Source: Rhodococcus tukisamuensis NBRC 100609
GTDB lineage: Bacteria > Actinomycetota > Actinomycetes > Mycobacteriales > Mycobacteriaceae
Direction of reading: 5' to 3'
Length of the DNA: 64,000 bases
NCBI RefSeq assembly: GCF_001894985.1
Contig: NZ_BCXG01000007.1
Span: 226,667 to 290,666, forward strand
Positions 1-8,353 of this stretch are shown here, piece by piece (position 1 is the first letter of the stretch; every line of letters begins with the position of its first letter). The notes beneath the pieces were generated by a model that saw only the letters and a list, made by a program, of their open reading frames with translations, made no database searches and was not told the DNA's origin. The position numbers and the translations under genes are program-made.

Positions 1-678
1 GATCCCGCGCACATGCTCCGCCCAGTACTCCCGGTCGCCCTCGAACCGGCTCGACGAGCGGTACCTCTGGTCCAGCTGGTAGAGCGTGCGCAGGTCGAGA
101 GCCCGGTTCGGTTCCGGCTCGACACCCTTGGATGCGGCGGTATAGAGGGCCGCGATCCGGTTCAGCATCGTCATGCCGCTGTAGCCGTCGAGCGCGACGT
201 GGTGAATTCGCGTGTACCACAGATAGTCCCTGTCGCCGACCTGGAGGATGGTCATCTCCACCAGACGGTCCCGCGTCAGTTGGATAGGGGTGACGTAGTC
301 GTTGTCGATCCACGCATGCGCCGCGCCGAGCGGGTCCTTCTCCTGCCGGAAGTCGAACAACGCGATCGAGGTGTCGATCGAGTGGTCGACCATCTGGCTC
401 GGTTCCCCGCCGGTGTCCACCAGACGCAGGAACGGCGACTGGAACTCACGGGCCGCGGTCACCGCCGTCGAACGCAGCAGGTCGAGGTCCACGTCGCCGT
501 GCAGTTCCACGTACTGCGCAATGAAGATCGGCGCCGTCGGGCTGAGCTGCTGACCGAACCACACGCTTCTCTGGACCGCAGACAACGGAAACGCGTCCGA
601 AGAGCCGTACGGTTCGTGTACGACTGCCGGCGGCTGCGCGGCGTCGCGGTGCGGATCAGGCGATGAGAAGTTCTTCAT
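1..678 (-). CDS. Non-ribosomal peptide synthetase, N-terminal condensation domain (5' part, cut by window edge)
   Basis: The first 226 codons of a minus-strand gene that runs off the left edge. The reading frame is open throughout. Residues 31-43 (PLSAVQRSVWFGQ) match the C1 core of NRPS condensation domains, and residues 159-165 read HHVALDG, the catalytic HHxxxDG motif. A condensation domain at the very N-terminus is typical of siderophore synthetases that receive an acyl starter or act second in a line. I chose the ATG at 678 because GAGGA lies five bases upstream; a GTG at 690 is an alternative. A heme-uptake set lies 5 kb away, so an iron role is possible, but no iron box is visible upstream. 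The product cannot be named from this fragment. Confidence 0.85.
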   Translation of the reverse strand, partial: MKNFSSPDPHRDAAQPPAVVHEPYGSSDAFPLSAVQRSVWFGQQLSPTAPIFIAQYVELHGDVDLDLLRSTAVTAAREFQSPFLRLVDTGGEPSQMVDHSIDTSIALFDFRQEKDPLGAAHAWIDNDYVTPIQLTRDRLVEMTILQVGDRDYLWYTRIHHVALDGYSGMTMLNRIAALYTAASKGVEPEPNRALDLRTLYQLDQRYRSSSRFEGDREYWAEHVRGI

Positions 679-733
679 CCGGATCCTCACGCAGTGGAAA
701 TCACTTCATTATCGGCACAGGCTGCCCGTTCAG

Positions 734-763
734 GGTATAGGGACGCGGCGGTCGTCGCCTCAA
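734..763 (-). promoter_or_regulatory. Possible promoter of the NRPS gene
   Basis: On the minus strand TTGAGG (763-758) is followed after 18 bases by TATACC (739-734), a plausible -35/-10 pair about 55 bases before the chosen NRPS start. This is weak evidence from two hexamers only. Confidence 0.25.
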
Positions 764-818
764 TTGGTCGACGCGAGGAACTGGTCCTTCACGGTGTCGC
801 GGGTGGCGACCGGCGGTG

Positions 819-1637
819 TCAGAACGGCGGCCAGGGAATGGTGCGACGGCCGAACGGCATCGGCATCACCGGATCCGCCAGCAGCGCGGCGGCCCGGGCC
901 CGCAACGCGTCCACCTCGTCGCCGGTGATGTGTTCGTGCAGCCGGTCCGCCAGCTCGCCGTCCAGCCGGCTCGCGAACATCTCGATGTCCGGCAGCAGCG
1001 CGCCCTCCACCGGCTGGCCGGCCCAGCCCCACAGCACGGTGCGCAGCTTGTCGTCGGTGTGCAGGCAGATGCCGTGGTCCACCCCGTAGACCGAGCCGTC
1101 GACGCCCTCGAGCGCGTGCCCGCCCTTGCGGTCCGCGTTGTTGAGCAGCACGTCGAGCACCGCCATCCGCTGCAGACGCGGGTCGTCGGCGTGGATCAGC
1201 GCGACCTCCTCGCCGTCGCTGTCCTCGGCCCGCAGCACCTCGAACCAGCCCGGCGGCACCTGGTCCGGCGGGCACACGTCGACCAGGTCGAGGCGCTCGC
1301 CCAGCTCCCCGGTCGGCTCGGGCGTCTCCACCCACTCCTGCACCATCCCGGGGCCGTACGGCCCGTCCCGCAGGACGGTGCGCGGGATGACGCCCCACCC
1401 GGTCGCCTCGGACACCAGGTACGACGCCACTTCCCGCCCCGCGAGGGTGCCGTCCGGGAAGTCCCACAACGGCCGCTCGCCTCGGATCGGCTTGTACACG
1501 CAGCGCAGGCTCTTCCCGTTCGAGGAGGCCTCGCAGACCAGCGTCGCGTTGCTCGCGGTCACTATCCGCCCGAGTACCGTCAGTTCGCCCGACACGAGCA
1601 GGTCGGTGTCACCGGGGTCGGGGAGATCGGCGGTCAA
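819..1637 (-). CDS. SCO1664 family protein (PI3/PI4-kinase-like fold)
   Basis: A 272-residue protein of the conserved actinobacterial SCO1664 family, positional equivalent of M. tuberculosis Rv2133c. Near residue 160 it has LLNNADRKGGH, resembling the catalytic loop of protein/lipid kinases, then YGVDHGICLH, resembling the metal-binding loop. A small-molecule or protein kinase activity is therefore plausible but unproven. The start is TTG at 1637, three bases after the stop of the upstream DUF3090 gene, with GAAGAG upstream. It is the last gene of a four-gene minus-strand operon (uppP, histidine phosphatase, DUF3090, this gene), an order conserved in mycobacteria. Confidence 0.85.
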   Translation of the reverse strand: MTADLPDPGDTDLLVSGELTVLGRIVTASNATLVCEASSNGKSLRCVYKPIRGERPLWDFPDGTLAGREVASYLVSEATGWGVIPRTVLRDGPYGPGMVQEWVETPEPTGELGERLDLVDVCPPDQVPPGWFEVLRAEDSDGEEVALIHADDPRLQRMAVLDVLLNNADRKGGHALEGVDGSVYGVDHGICLHTDDKLRTVLWGWAGQPVEGALLPDIEMFASRLDGELADRLHEHITGDEVDALRARAAALLADPVMPMPFGRRTIPWPPF

Positions 1638-1640
1638 CGG

Positions 1641-2234
1641 TCAGTTCTCTTCGGTGGGTTCGACGGCGTGGCCGAAGGTGGCCCCGCGCCGGTAACCGTT
1701 GGTCCGGATGCAGATGTGGCCGTCCGGGGCGAGCGGTTCGCCGCAGAGCGGGCACGGCGCCCGGCCGGCGGCGATCACCCGCACCGACCGCAGGGCGAAC
1801 TCCCGGGCCTGTTCGGGTGTCAGGAACACGCGCACCGCGTCGGGGCCCTCGTCGACGTCGTCGAGGACGACGGACTCGTCGACCTCCGACTCGCTGACCG
1901 CGAGCAGTTCGACCACCACCGCGCCGGCGTCGGAGTCCCAGCCCAGCCCCATCGTCCCGACCCGGAACTCGGAGTCCACCGGCATCACCAGCGGACTCAG
2001 GTCCGCGAGGTCGGTCTCCTCCGGCGGGATCGCGGTGCCGAACCGCCGGTGCACCTCGTCGAGCAGCAGGCCCATCCGGTCGGCGAGCACCTGCACCTGC
2101 TGCTTCTCGAGCATCACGCTCACCACCCGGGAGTCGTGGATGGCCTGCAGGTAGAACACGCGGTCGCCCGGTTCACCGACCGTTCCGGCGATGAATCGAT
2201 CGGGGGTGCGAAATACGTGAATCGCTCGGGACAT
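1641..2234 (-). CDS. DUF3090 family protein
   Basis: Conserved actinobacterial protein of about 198 residues starting MSRAIHVF. It matches the DUF3090 family and occupies the place of M. tuberculosis Rv2134c. C-terminal residues CPLCGEPL resemble half of a zinc-binding knuckle, followed by GHICIRTNGYRR. Function is unknown; the fixed pairing with the downstream kinase-like SCO1664 protein suggests they work together. The ATG at 2234 is preceded by GGAGG with five bases spacing; an upstream GTG at 2246 would overlap that ribosome-binding site, so it is less likely. Confidence 0.85.
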   Translation of the reverse strand: MSRAIHVFRTPDRFIAGTVGEPGDRVFYLQAIHDSRVVSVMLEKQQVQVLADRMGLLLDEVHRRFGTAIPPEETDLADLSPLVMPVDSEFRVGTMGLGWDSDAGAVVVELLAVSESEVDESVVLDDVDEGPDAVRVFLTPEQAREFALRSVRVIAAGRAPCPLCGEPLAPDGHICIRTNGYRRGATFGHAVEPTEEN

Positions 2235-2270
2235 CTGCACCTCCACCTGTTCGAATCAGCTGCTCACTGG

Positions 2271-3005
2271 TCATTCGGGATCGGTCCCGCCCTCATTATC
2301 CGCTTTTCCATCGGTTCCCACCCCTCCCCCTGGCACCGCGTCCGACGCGCCGACCCCCGCGCCCTTCGCCGGCCCGGCGCCGTTCAGCCCGGACAGGTCC
2401 GCGCCGGTGTCGTTCATCCGCAGCACGAACGGGCGTGTCGCGGTGTACCGCACGACGCTGATCGACGCCGGTTCGGCGACGATCCGCTGGAACCCGTCCA
2501 GGTGCGCGCCGAGAGCGTCGGCCAGCACCGACTTGATCACGTCGCCGTGGCTGCACGCCACCCACAGCACGTCCTTGCCGTGTTCGGCGGCCAGCCGGGC
2601 GTCGTGTGCCCGGACCGCGGCGACCGCCCGGGCCTGCACCTGCGCCAGCCCCTCGCCGTCGGGGAAGACCGCCGCGGACGGGTGCTGCTGGACCACCTTC
2701 CACAGCGGCTCGCCGAGCAGGTCCTTGATCGGCCGACCGGTCCACTGCCCGTAGTCCACCTCGACGAGCGCGTCGTCGACCACCGGCGTCAGGCCGCGGG
2801 CGCCGGCCAGCGGGCCCACGGTGCTCTCGCAGCGCAGCAGCGGCGACCGGACGATTGCGGCGAGCTCGAGCGCGGCGAGGCGCTCGACCACCGAGGCCGC
2901 CTGCTCGCGGCCGCGGTCGTCGAGGTCGACGCCGGGGGTTCGGCCGGCGAGCGTTCCGGAGGTGTTGGCCGTCGACCGCCCGTGCCGCAGCAGAATCACC
3001 GTCAT
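2271..3005 (-). CDS. Histidine phosphatase family protein (phosphoglycerate-mutase-like)
   Basis: A 244-residue protein with the histidine-phosphatase signature LLRHGRST at residues 5-12, whose His is phosphorylated during catalysis, and a later CSHGD motif carrying the second catalytic His. It is the positional equivalent of Rv2135c and resembles the MSMEG_4193 family. Substrate is not evident; the gene follows uppP by nine bases, so a phosphatase acting near the cell envelope is possible. The C-terminal 30 residues are Gly/Ala-rich and probably unstructured. Confidence 0.88.
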   Translation of the reverse strand: MTVILLRHGRSTANTSGTLAGRTPGVDLDDRGREQAASVVERLAALELAAIVRSPLLRCESTVGPLAGARGLTPVVDDALVEVDYGQWTGRPIKDLLGEPLWKVVQQHPSAAVFPDGEGLAQVQARAVAAVRAHDARLAAEHGKDVLWVACSHGDVIKSVLADALGAHLDGFQRIVAEPASISVVRYTATRPFVLRMNDTGADLSGLNGAGPAKGAGVGASDAVPGGGVGTDGKADNEGGTDPE

Positions 3006-3014
3006 GGCATCAGC

Positions 3015-3845
3015 CTAGGTGGCCGCGATCACGCCGGTGCCGAGCAGTCCGAACAGCACCAGGCCGAGGATGATCCGGTAGCCGACGAACCAGTACATCG
3101 AGTGGTTGACCACGAACCTGAGCAGCCACGCGATGGTCACGTACCCGATCGCGAAGGCGATGAGGGTGGCGACGATCAGCTGCGCGCCGCTGGCGTTGAG
3201 TCCCTCACCCGCCGGTTCGAAGGCGTCGGGCAGGCTGAACAGGCCGGCCGCGGTCACGGCGGGGATCGCCAGCAGGAACGAGTAACGGGCGGCGGCCTCG
3301 CGGGTGAGCCCCAGGAAGAGGCCGGCGCTGATGGTGCCGCCGGAGCGGGAGACGCCGGGGATCAGGGCCAGCGCCTGCGCCGAGCCCATGATGACGCCGT
3401 CCTTGAGGGTCAGCCCCTCGATCGGCCGCCGCTTGCTGCCGTAGTACTCGGCCGCCGCGATGACCACTGCGAAGACGATCAGCATGGTGGCCACCAGCCA
3501 CAGGTTCCTCGCCCCGGTCCGGACCTGGTCCTTGAACAGCAGCCCGAGGATGCCGACCGGGATGGTGCCGACGATGACGTACCAGCCCATCTTGTAGTCG
3601 TGCCCACGCCGGCCCGAGTCGCGCAGGCCCCGGAACCACGCCATCGCGATCCGGGCGATGTCCCGGGCGAAGTAGACCAGCACCGCGGCCTCGGTGCCGA
3701 GCTGCGTCACCGCGGTGAACGAGGCACCGGCGTCCTCCTGCCAGAGCACCTCCGAGACGATCCGCAGGTGCCCAGAGGACGAGATCGGGAGGAACTCGGT
3801 CAGGCCCTGCACGACGCCGAGGACGATGGCCTGAATCCAGGTCAT
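3015..3845 (-). CDS. uppP: Undecaprenyl-diphosphatase
   Basis: A 276-residue multi-pass membrane enzyme of the BacA/UppP family. It dephosphorylates undecaprenyl pyrophosphate to recycle the lipid carrier for peptidoglycan and other wall polymers. The two catalytic segments are visible: [14 protein letters not shown] near residue 15 and [13 protein letters not shown] near residue 170. The start MTWIQ aligns with M. tuberculosis Rv2136c (MSWWQ); an in-frame GTG at 3860 would add only five residues. It is the first gene of the operon that continues into the histidine phosphatase, DUF3090 and SCO1664 genes. Confidence 0.95.
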   Translation of the reverse strand: MTWIQAIVLGVVQGLTEFLPISSSGHLRIVSEVLWQEDAGASFTAVTQLGTEAAVLVYFARDIARIAMAWFRGLRDSGRRGHDYKMGWYVIVGTIPVGILGLLFKDQVRTGARNLWLVATMLIVFAVVIAAAEYYGSKRRPIEGLTLKDGVIMGSAQALALIPGVSRSGGTISAGLFLGLTREAAARYSFLLAIPAVTAAGLFSLPDAFEPAGEGLNASGAQLIVATLIAFAIGYVTIAWLLRFVVNHSMYWFVGYRIILGLVLFGLLGTGVIAAT

Positions 3846-3999
3846 GGACTCGCCGATCACCGGTCGGCTCCAAAGTGGTTGGCGGCGAGGGCCGCAGGGA
3901 TGCTGGCTCGAAGATTCACGGAGTGCACCGTACCGGGCGGGTCCGTGCGGCGTTCGCGCCGTTGCGGCACTACGCTCCAGAACTTGTGGTGAGTATCTG

Positions 4000-4917
4000 A
4001 TGCGGCAGCGCGCGGTCGGTAACAGCGGTCTCCGAGTTTCACGACTCGGCCTCGGCACCCTGGCGTGGGGCCGTGACACGGAGGGCGACGAGGCGGCGGC
4101 CCAGCTCATCGGTTTCACCGAAGCCGGTGGCAACCTTGTCGATTCGTCCCCGTTCTACGGCGGCGGCGTCGCCCAGCGGATCCTCGCCGAACTGCTCGAC
4201 GACGTGATCCCGCGCACCGAACTGGTGATCTCGAGCAGCGGCGGCATCCATCCCGGCCGCGACGGCGTGGACTGCTCGCGCCGCGCACTGCTCGGCCAGT
4301 TGGACGCGACGCTGCGCGAACTGGGCACCGACCATCTCGACCTGTGGCAGGTGGCCACCTGGGACCCGTTCACCCCGGTCGACGAGGTGGCGTCGACGCT
4401 CGAGTACGCCGTCACGAGCGGCCGGGTCCGGTACGTCGGCGCCCGCGGCTACCTCGGCTGGCAGCTGGCCACCGCGGCCGCGGGCACGCCGCTGGTGGCC
4501 ACCCAGGCCGAGTACTCGCTGCTCGCCCGCGGGGTCGAGGACGAACTCATCCCGGCGGCGGACCACCACGGCGTCGGACTGCTGGCCGCGGTCCCGCTGG
4601 CCGGCGGCGTGCTCACCGGGAAGTACCGCGACGGCATCCCGGCGGACTCGCGGGGCGCCTCCGAGACCGGCGCGGAACTGGTGGCGGGCTACCTGACCGA
4701 GGAAACCGCCCGGGTGGTGGAGGCGGTCGTCACCGCCGCCGACGGACTCGGCGCCTCGCCGCTGGCCGTCGCGCTCGCCTGGGTGCGGGACCGTCCCGGG
4801 GTCACCAGCGCCATCGTCGGCGCCCGGGACTACGCGCAGCACACCGGCGTGCTGGCGTCGGAGGAACTGGAGTTGCCCGCCGCGATCTCGGCGGCATTGG
4901 ACGACGTCAGCGCCTGA
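4000..4917 (+). CDS. Aldo/keto reductase family protein with altered active site
   Basis: A 305-residue TIM-barrel protein of the aldo/keto reductase superfamily. The catalytic Asp48 and Tyr53 are present ([11 protein letters not shown]). The usual catalytic Lys (in 'TKxG') is Ser80 in VISSSGG, and the usual His (in 'HxWD') is Ala119 in [14 protein letters not shown]-binding residues near the C-terminus (SAIVGAR) look conserved. The protein may bind nicotinamide cofactor yet not do classical carbonyl reduction. It is divergent from uppP and separates that operon from the heme genes. The ATG at 4000 has a weak GGTGAG upstream. Confidence 0.85.
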   Translation: MRQRAVGNSGLRVSRLGLGTLAWGRDTEGDEAAAQLIGFTEAGGNLVDSSPFYGGGVAQRILAELLDDVIPRTELVISSSGGIHPGRDGVDCSRRALLGQLDATLRELGTDHLDLWQVATWDPFTPVDEVASTLEYAVTSGRVRYVGARGYLGWQLATAAAGTPLVATQAEYSLLARGVEDELIPAADHHGVGLLAAVPLAGGVLTGKYRDGIPADSRGASETGAELVAGYLTEETARVVEAVVTAADGLGASPLAVALAWVRDRPGVTSAIVGARDYAQHTGVLASEELELPAAISAALDDVSA

Positions 4918-4945
4918 CGGGCCCCGCCCGCCTACTCTGGGCACC

Positions 4946-5383
4946 GTGCACGCCGAGGAACAACGACGGCGGTTCGCCGCGGCGCGGGTGGCACGGATGG
5001 CCACCGTCACCGCCGCGGGCCGCCCACACCTGGTGCCACTGGTGTTCGCGACGGCCGACGGCCTCGTGTACTCGGCGGTGGACGACAAGCCGAAGTCCAC
5101 CCGCAACCTGCGCCGGCTCGACCACATCACGGCCACCGGCAGGGCCAGCCTCCTCGTCGACGAGTACGACGAGGACTGGAACCTGCTGTGGTGGGTCCGC
5201 GTCGACTGCGAGGCCCGCGTGGCCGACGCCACAAGCCCCGAGGGCACCGCCGGCGTCCGCGCCCTCGTCTCCAAGTACCCGCAGTACACGACCCTTCCCC
5301 CGACCGGTCCGGTGATCGTGTTCCGTCCCGACCGGTGGGCCGGATGGTCTGCCACTGCAACGCGTTCCGGAAGGGCAGGCTAA
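4946..5383 (+). CDS. PPOX-class F420/FMN-dependent oxidoreductase (TIGR03668-like)
   Basis: A 145-residue split-barrel flavin-binding protein resembling the TIGR03668 PPOX class, a group that uses F420 or FMN. The pattern ARMATVTAAGRPHLVPLVFA near the N-terminus is typical of the fold. The GTG start at 4946 lies seven bases after TACTCT, so the transcript is probably leaderless. Its stop codon overlaps the iron box that precedes hmuO. The natural substrate is unknown. Confidence 0.8.
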   Translation: MHAEEQRRRFAAARVARMATVTAAGRPHLVPLVFATADGLVYSAVDDKPKSTRNLRRLDHITATGRASLLVDEYDEDWNLLWWVRVDCEARVADATSPEGTAGVRALVSKYPQYTTLPPTGPVIVFRPDRWAGWSATATRSGRAG

Positions 5384-5388
5384 CCTAG
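5370..5388 (+). promoter_or_regulatory. DtxR/IdeR-type iron box upstream of hmuO
   Basis: The core AGGCTAACCTA (5377-5387) matches the centre and right half of the DtxR/IdeR consensus TTAGGTTAGGCTAACCTAA, 14 of 19 positions overall by eye. It lies about 70 bases before hmuO and overlaps the stop codon of the upstream oxidoreductase gene. In Corynebacterium diphtheriae hmuO is repressed by DtxR with iron, so iron repression of heme utilisation is expected here. Confidence 0.7.
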
Positions 5389-5454
5389 TGACAACTCGAG
5401 GCCCGCGCTCCGCGACGGTATCGACAAACCAGACCAACCCACGGGGAGATGAGC

Positions 5455-6132
5455 ATGACGACGCTTGACGCGACCGATACCACGGCGCCGGGCCTGGCCG
5501 AACGAATCAGGACCGAAACCGACGCGGCACACAGGAACACGGAGCAGTCCCGCTTTGTCGGCGACCTGCTCGCCGGCAAGCTGACCCCGGCCGCCCACGC
5601 CGCCCTGATCGGCCAGACCTACCTGGTGTACCTCGCACTCGAGGCCGCCGGCCGGGCCAAGGCGAGCGACCCCGTCGCCGCGCCGTTCATCGGCGAGGAA
5701 CTGCTGCGCACCGAGGCCCTCGAGGCCGACCTCGAGTTCCTGCTCGGAGACGGCTGGCGTGAGCAGGTCACCGCGCTGCCTGCAACCGCCCGCTACATCG
5801 AGCGGATCGACGAGGTCGCGTACGACTCGTCGACGGGTTTCGTTGCGCACCACTACATCCGGTACATGGGCGACCTGTCCGGCGGCCAGATCATCCGGCG
5901 GATGCTCGAGCGCGCCTACGGCTACACCGTCGACGGACTCCGGTTCTACATCTTCGACCAGATCGAGAAGCCCAAGGTCTACAAGGACGAGTACCGCGCC
6001 AAGCTCGACGCGGCCCCGCTCTCCGAGCAGGAGCAGCGGCAGCTCATCGACGAGGTGAACCTGGCGTACCAGCTCAACGGCGACCTCTTCGCCGCGCTCG
6101 AGGCCGACATCGAGAGCTACCTCGTCAAGTAA
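5455..6132 (+). CDS. hmuO: Biliverdin-producing heme oxygenase
   Basis: A 225-residue heme oxygenase that opens the porphyrin ring to release iron. The proximal heme ligand is His26 in DAAHRNTEQ, and the distal helix has GDLSGGQ at residues 139-145, which gives the flexible Gly pair over the heme. I prefer ATG 5455 because GGGGAG lies six bases upstream; ATG 5449 sits directly against that site. It is preceded by an iron box and followed by the heme importer hmuTUV, so imported heme is probably degraded for iron. Confidence 0.93.
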   Translation: MTTLDATDTTAPGLAERIRTETDAAHRNTEQSRFVGDLLAGKLTPAAHAALIGQTYLVYLALEAAGRAKASDPVAAPFIGEELLRTEALEADLEFLLGDGWREQVTALPATARYIERIDEVAYDSSTGFVAHHYIRYMGDLSGGQIIRRMLERAYGYTVDGLRFYIFDQIEKPKVYKDEYRAKLDAAPLSEQEQRQLIDEVNLAYQLNGDLFAALEADIESYLVK

Positions 6133-6138
6133 CGCCTT

Positions 6139-6154
6139 CCTGCCCCACGGCAGG
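6139..6154 (+). terminator. Short hairpin after hmuO
   Basis: CCTGCC-CCAC-GGCAGG forms a six-base-pair hairpin just after the hmuO stop. There is no U-tract, so it may only weaken transcription into hmuT. Confidence 0.3.
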
Positions 6155-6203
6155 AGATCTCAGGCTCGAACCGCACCAACCCGCGAAAGGAGGATGGCAC
6201 CTG

Positions 6204-7265
6204 TTGCTCCTCGGCACGAGGAGTACCGGCGCCAACCATCCGATGATCAATCACCGCCGCCGTGTCCTCGGCGCACTCGCCGCAGTCACGGTGATCATGG
6301 TGACCGCGGGGTGCGGCTCGCAGGACGACGCCGCCACCGGCGGCCAGACCGGGCGCAGCACCGCCACCCTGGCGAGCCTGGACCCGCAGCCGATCGCGGA
6401 CAACCCGGCCGCGACCCTGCCGGTCACCGTGACGGGGGCGGACGGGGTCGCGGTGACGATCACCGACACCAGTCGCATCGTCGCGGCGGACCAGTACGGC
6501 ACGCTGACGGAGACGGTGTACGCGCTCGGCCTGGGCAAGAGCCTGGTCGGTCGCGACACCGCCTCCGGGTTCCCGGCCGTCGAGTCGGTGCCGGACATCA
6601 CGCCCGGCGGGCAGTCGCTGTCCGCCGAGGCGATCCTCAACCTGCGCCCGACCGTGTTCCTCACCGACACCAGCATCGGCCCACGGGCCGTGCAGGAACA
6701 GTTGCGGGCGGCGGGCGTGCCCGTGGTGTTCTTCGACCCCACGCGGACGCTGGCCGGTGTCCCCGACCAGATCCAGGCCGTCGCCGACGCCCTCGGCGTG
6801 CCCGCGGCGGGCGCCGAACTGAGCCGGCGCACCGCCGACCAGATCGCGGCCGCGACGACCAAGGCCCCGACCGACGGCACCCGGCCCAAGATCGCCTTCC
6901 TCTACATGCGCGGCACCGCCATCACCATGATGGCGGGCCCGGGCTCGGGGGCCGACTCGCTGATCGAGGCACTCGGCGGCGTCGACGCCGGCACCGCGGC
7001 GGGCCTGACCCAGCAGTTCCAGCCGATCACCAGCGAGGCGATGATCGCGTCCGCCCCGGACGTGTTCCTGATGATGTCGAACGGCCTGGACTCCATCGGC
7101 GGACTCGACGGGCTGGCGAAGATCCCGGGCGTCGCGCAGACCCCCGCCGGCCGCAACCAGCGGGTGGTGGACATGAAGGACAGCGTGCTGCTCAGCTTCG
7201 GTCCTCGCACCGGCGACGTCCTCGACGCGCTCGCCACGGCGCTGTACACCCCGTCGGCCCCGTGA
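6204..7265 (+). CDS. hmuT: Heme-binding lipoprotein of ABC transporter
   Basis: Substrate-binding protein of a HmuTUV-type hemin importer, 353 residues from the TTG at 6204. It has a basic N-region (HRRRVLG), a hydrophobic core and the lipobox VTAGC, so it should be lipid-anchored outside the membrane. Residues near IVAADQYGTLTETVYALG and SLVGRD are typical of bacterial hemin-binding proteins. AGGAGG at 6188-6193 is ten bases before TTG 6204; the alternative ATG 6243 has no visible ribosome-binding site but would leave the signal peptide intact. The stop overlaps the hmuU start by four bases. Confidence 0.9.
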   Translation: MLLGTRSTGANHPMINHRRRVLGALAAVTVIMVTAGCGSQDDAATGGQTGRSTATLASLDPQPIADNPAATLPVTVTGADGVAVTITDTSRIVAADQYGTLTETVYALGLGKSLVGRDTASGFPAVESVPDITPGGQSLSAEAILNLRPTVFLTDTSIGPRAVQEQLRAAGVPVVFFDPTRTLAGVPDQIQAVADALGVPAAGAELSRRTADQIAAATTKAPTDGTRPKIAFLYMRGTAITMMAGPGSGADSLIEALGGVDAGTAAGLTQQFQPITSEAMIASAPDVFLMMSNGLDSIGGLDGLAKIPGVAQTPAGRNQRVVDMKDSVLLSFGPRTGDVLDALATALYTPSAP

Positions 7266-8353
7266 CGACCACCGCCGACCCCGTGACCACCACGACACCA
7301 CCGACCACTCCCGCCCGCCGCCGGTTGCGCGGCGGGACGGTCCTGCTCGCGCTGACGTTGCTGCTGCTCGTGCTGGCGGTCGCGTCGGCCTGCATTGGGC
7401 AGGTGCCTACCGGACCCGCCGAGGTGGTGGGCAGCATCCTGCACCGTATCGGCCTCGACATCGGGCCGATGCCCGCGCACCCGAGCGGCGAGGTCACCCT
7501 CTGGCAGGTGCGCTTCCCGCGGGTGACGCTCGCGGTGATCGTCGGCGCCGCACTGGCCTGCGCGGGCGCCCTGCTCCAGGGTGTGTTCGCCAACCCGCTG
7601 GCCGAGCCCGGCGTCATCGGCGTCTCCGCGGGCGCGGCGGTCGGCGCCAGCCTCGTCATCGTCACCGGCGGCGCGTTCGTCGCGGGCACCGCGGTGGCCG
7701 CGGGCGCCTTCGTCGCCGGCCTGGTGACCACCGCCCTGGTCTACCTGCTGGCCCGATCCGAGGGCCGCACCGAGGTGGTGACCCTGGTCCTCACCGGCGT
7801 CGCCATCAACGCCTTCGCCGGCGGACTCATCGCGTTCTTCACCTTCGTCGCGAACCCCGCCGCCCGCGACCAGATCGTGTTCTGGCAGCTCGGCAGCCTC
7901 AACGGCGCCACCTGGGGCGCGGTCGCGATCGTCGCGCCGATGGCGGCGGTCGGCATCGCGGTGAGCATGGCGATGGCGTCCAAGCTGGACCTGCTCGCGC
8001 TCGGCGAGAGCGCGGCGGCACACCTCGGGGTGAACGTCGAGCGGCTGCGTCAGCTCGCGGTCGTGGTGGTCGCGCTCCTGGTCTCCGCGTCGGTGGCGTT
8101 CACCGGGATCATCCTGTTCGTCGGCCTGGTGGTGCCGCACCTGATGCGGATGGTCGTCGGACCGGCGCACCGGATGCTGATCCCCGCCAGCGCACTGTGC
8201 GGGGCGATCGTGCTGCTCGCCGCCGACCTCGGCGCGCGCACCCTGGTGCCCAACGCCGACCTCCCGCTGGGCATGCTGACCTCGCTGATCGGTGGCCCGT
8301 TCTTCTTCTGGATGCTGCGGCGCACCCGGCACCAGCAGGGTGGTTGGGCATGA
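7262..8353 (+). CDS. hmuU: Heme ABC transporter permease
   Basis: A 363-residue FecCD/BtuC-type permease with about ten hydrophobic segments. Typical motifs include RFPRVTLAVIVGAAL near residue 95, GALLQGVFANPLAEPGVIGVS and the late GLVVPHLMR, the coupling helix region for the ATPase. The GTG start overlaps the hmuT stop (GTGA). The stop overlaps the hmuV start (ATGA), so the three genes are translationally coupled. Confidence 0.93.
   Translation: MTTTADPVTTTTPPTTPARRRLRGGTVLLALTLLLLVLAVASACIGQVPTGPAEVVGSILHRIGLDIGPMPAHPSGEVTLWQVRFPRVTLAVIVGAALACAGALLQGVFANPLAEPGVIGVSAGAAVGASLVIVTGGAFVAGTAVAAGAFVAGLVTTALVYLLARSEGRTEVVTLVLTGVAINAFAGGLIAFFTFVANPAARDQIVFWQLGSLNGATWGAVAIVAPMAAVGIAVSMAMASKLDLLALGESAAAHLGVNVERLRQLAVVVVALLVSASVAFTGIILFVGLVVPHLMRMVVGPAHRMLIPASALCGAIVLLAADLGARTLVPNADLPLGMLTSLIGGPFFFWMLRRTRHQQGGWA

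Noticed and set aside
690..760. Iron box upstream of the NRPS gene
   Set aside because: I looked for TTAGG/CCTAA halves and found none convincing; only a weak promoter pair is present.
816..3992. A very long plus-strand open frame opposite uppP and its operon
   Set aside because: It has an Arg/His/Gly/Pro-rich composition of random high-G+C antisense and no family motif; the minus strand holds four recognised genes.
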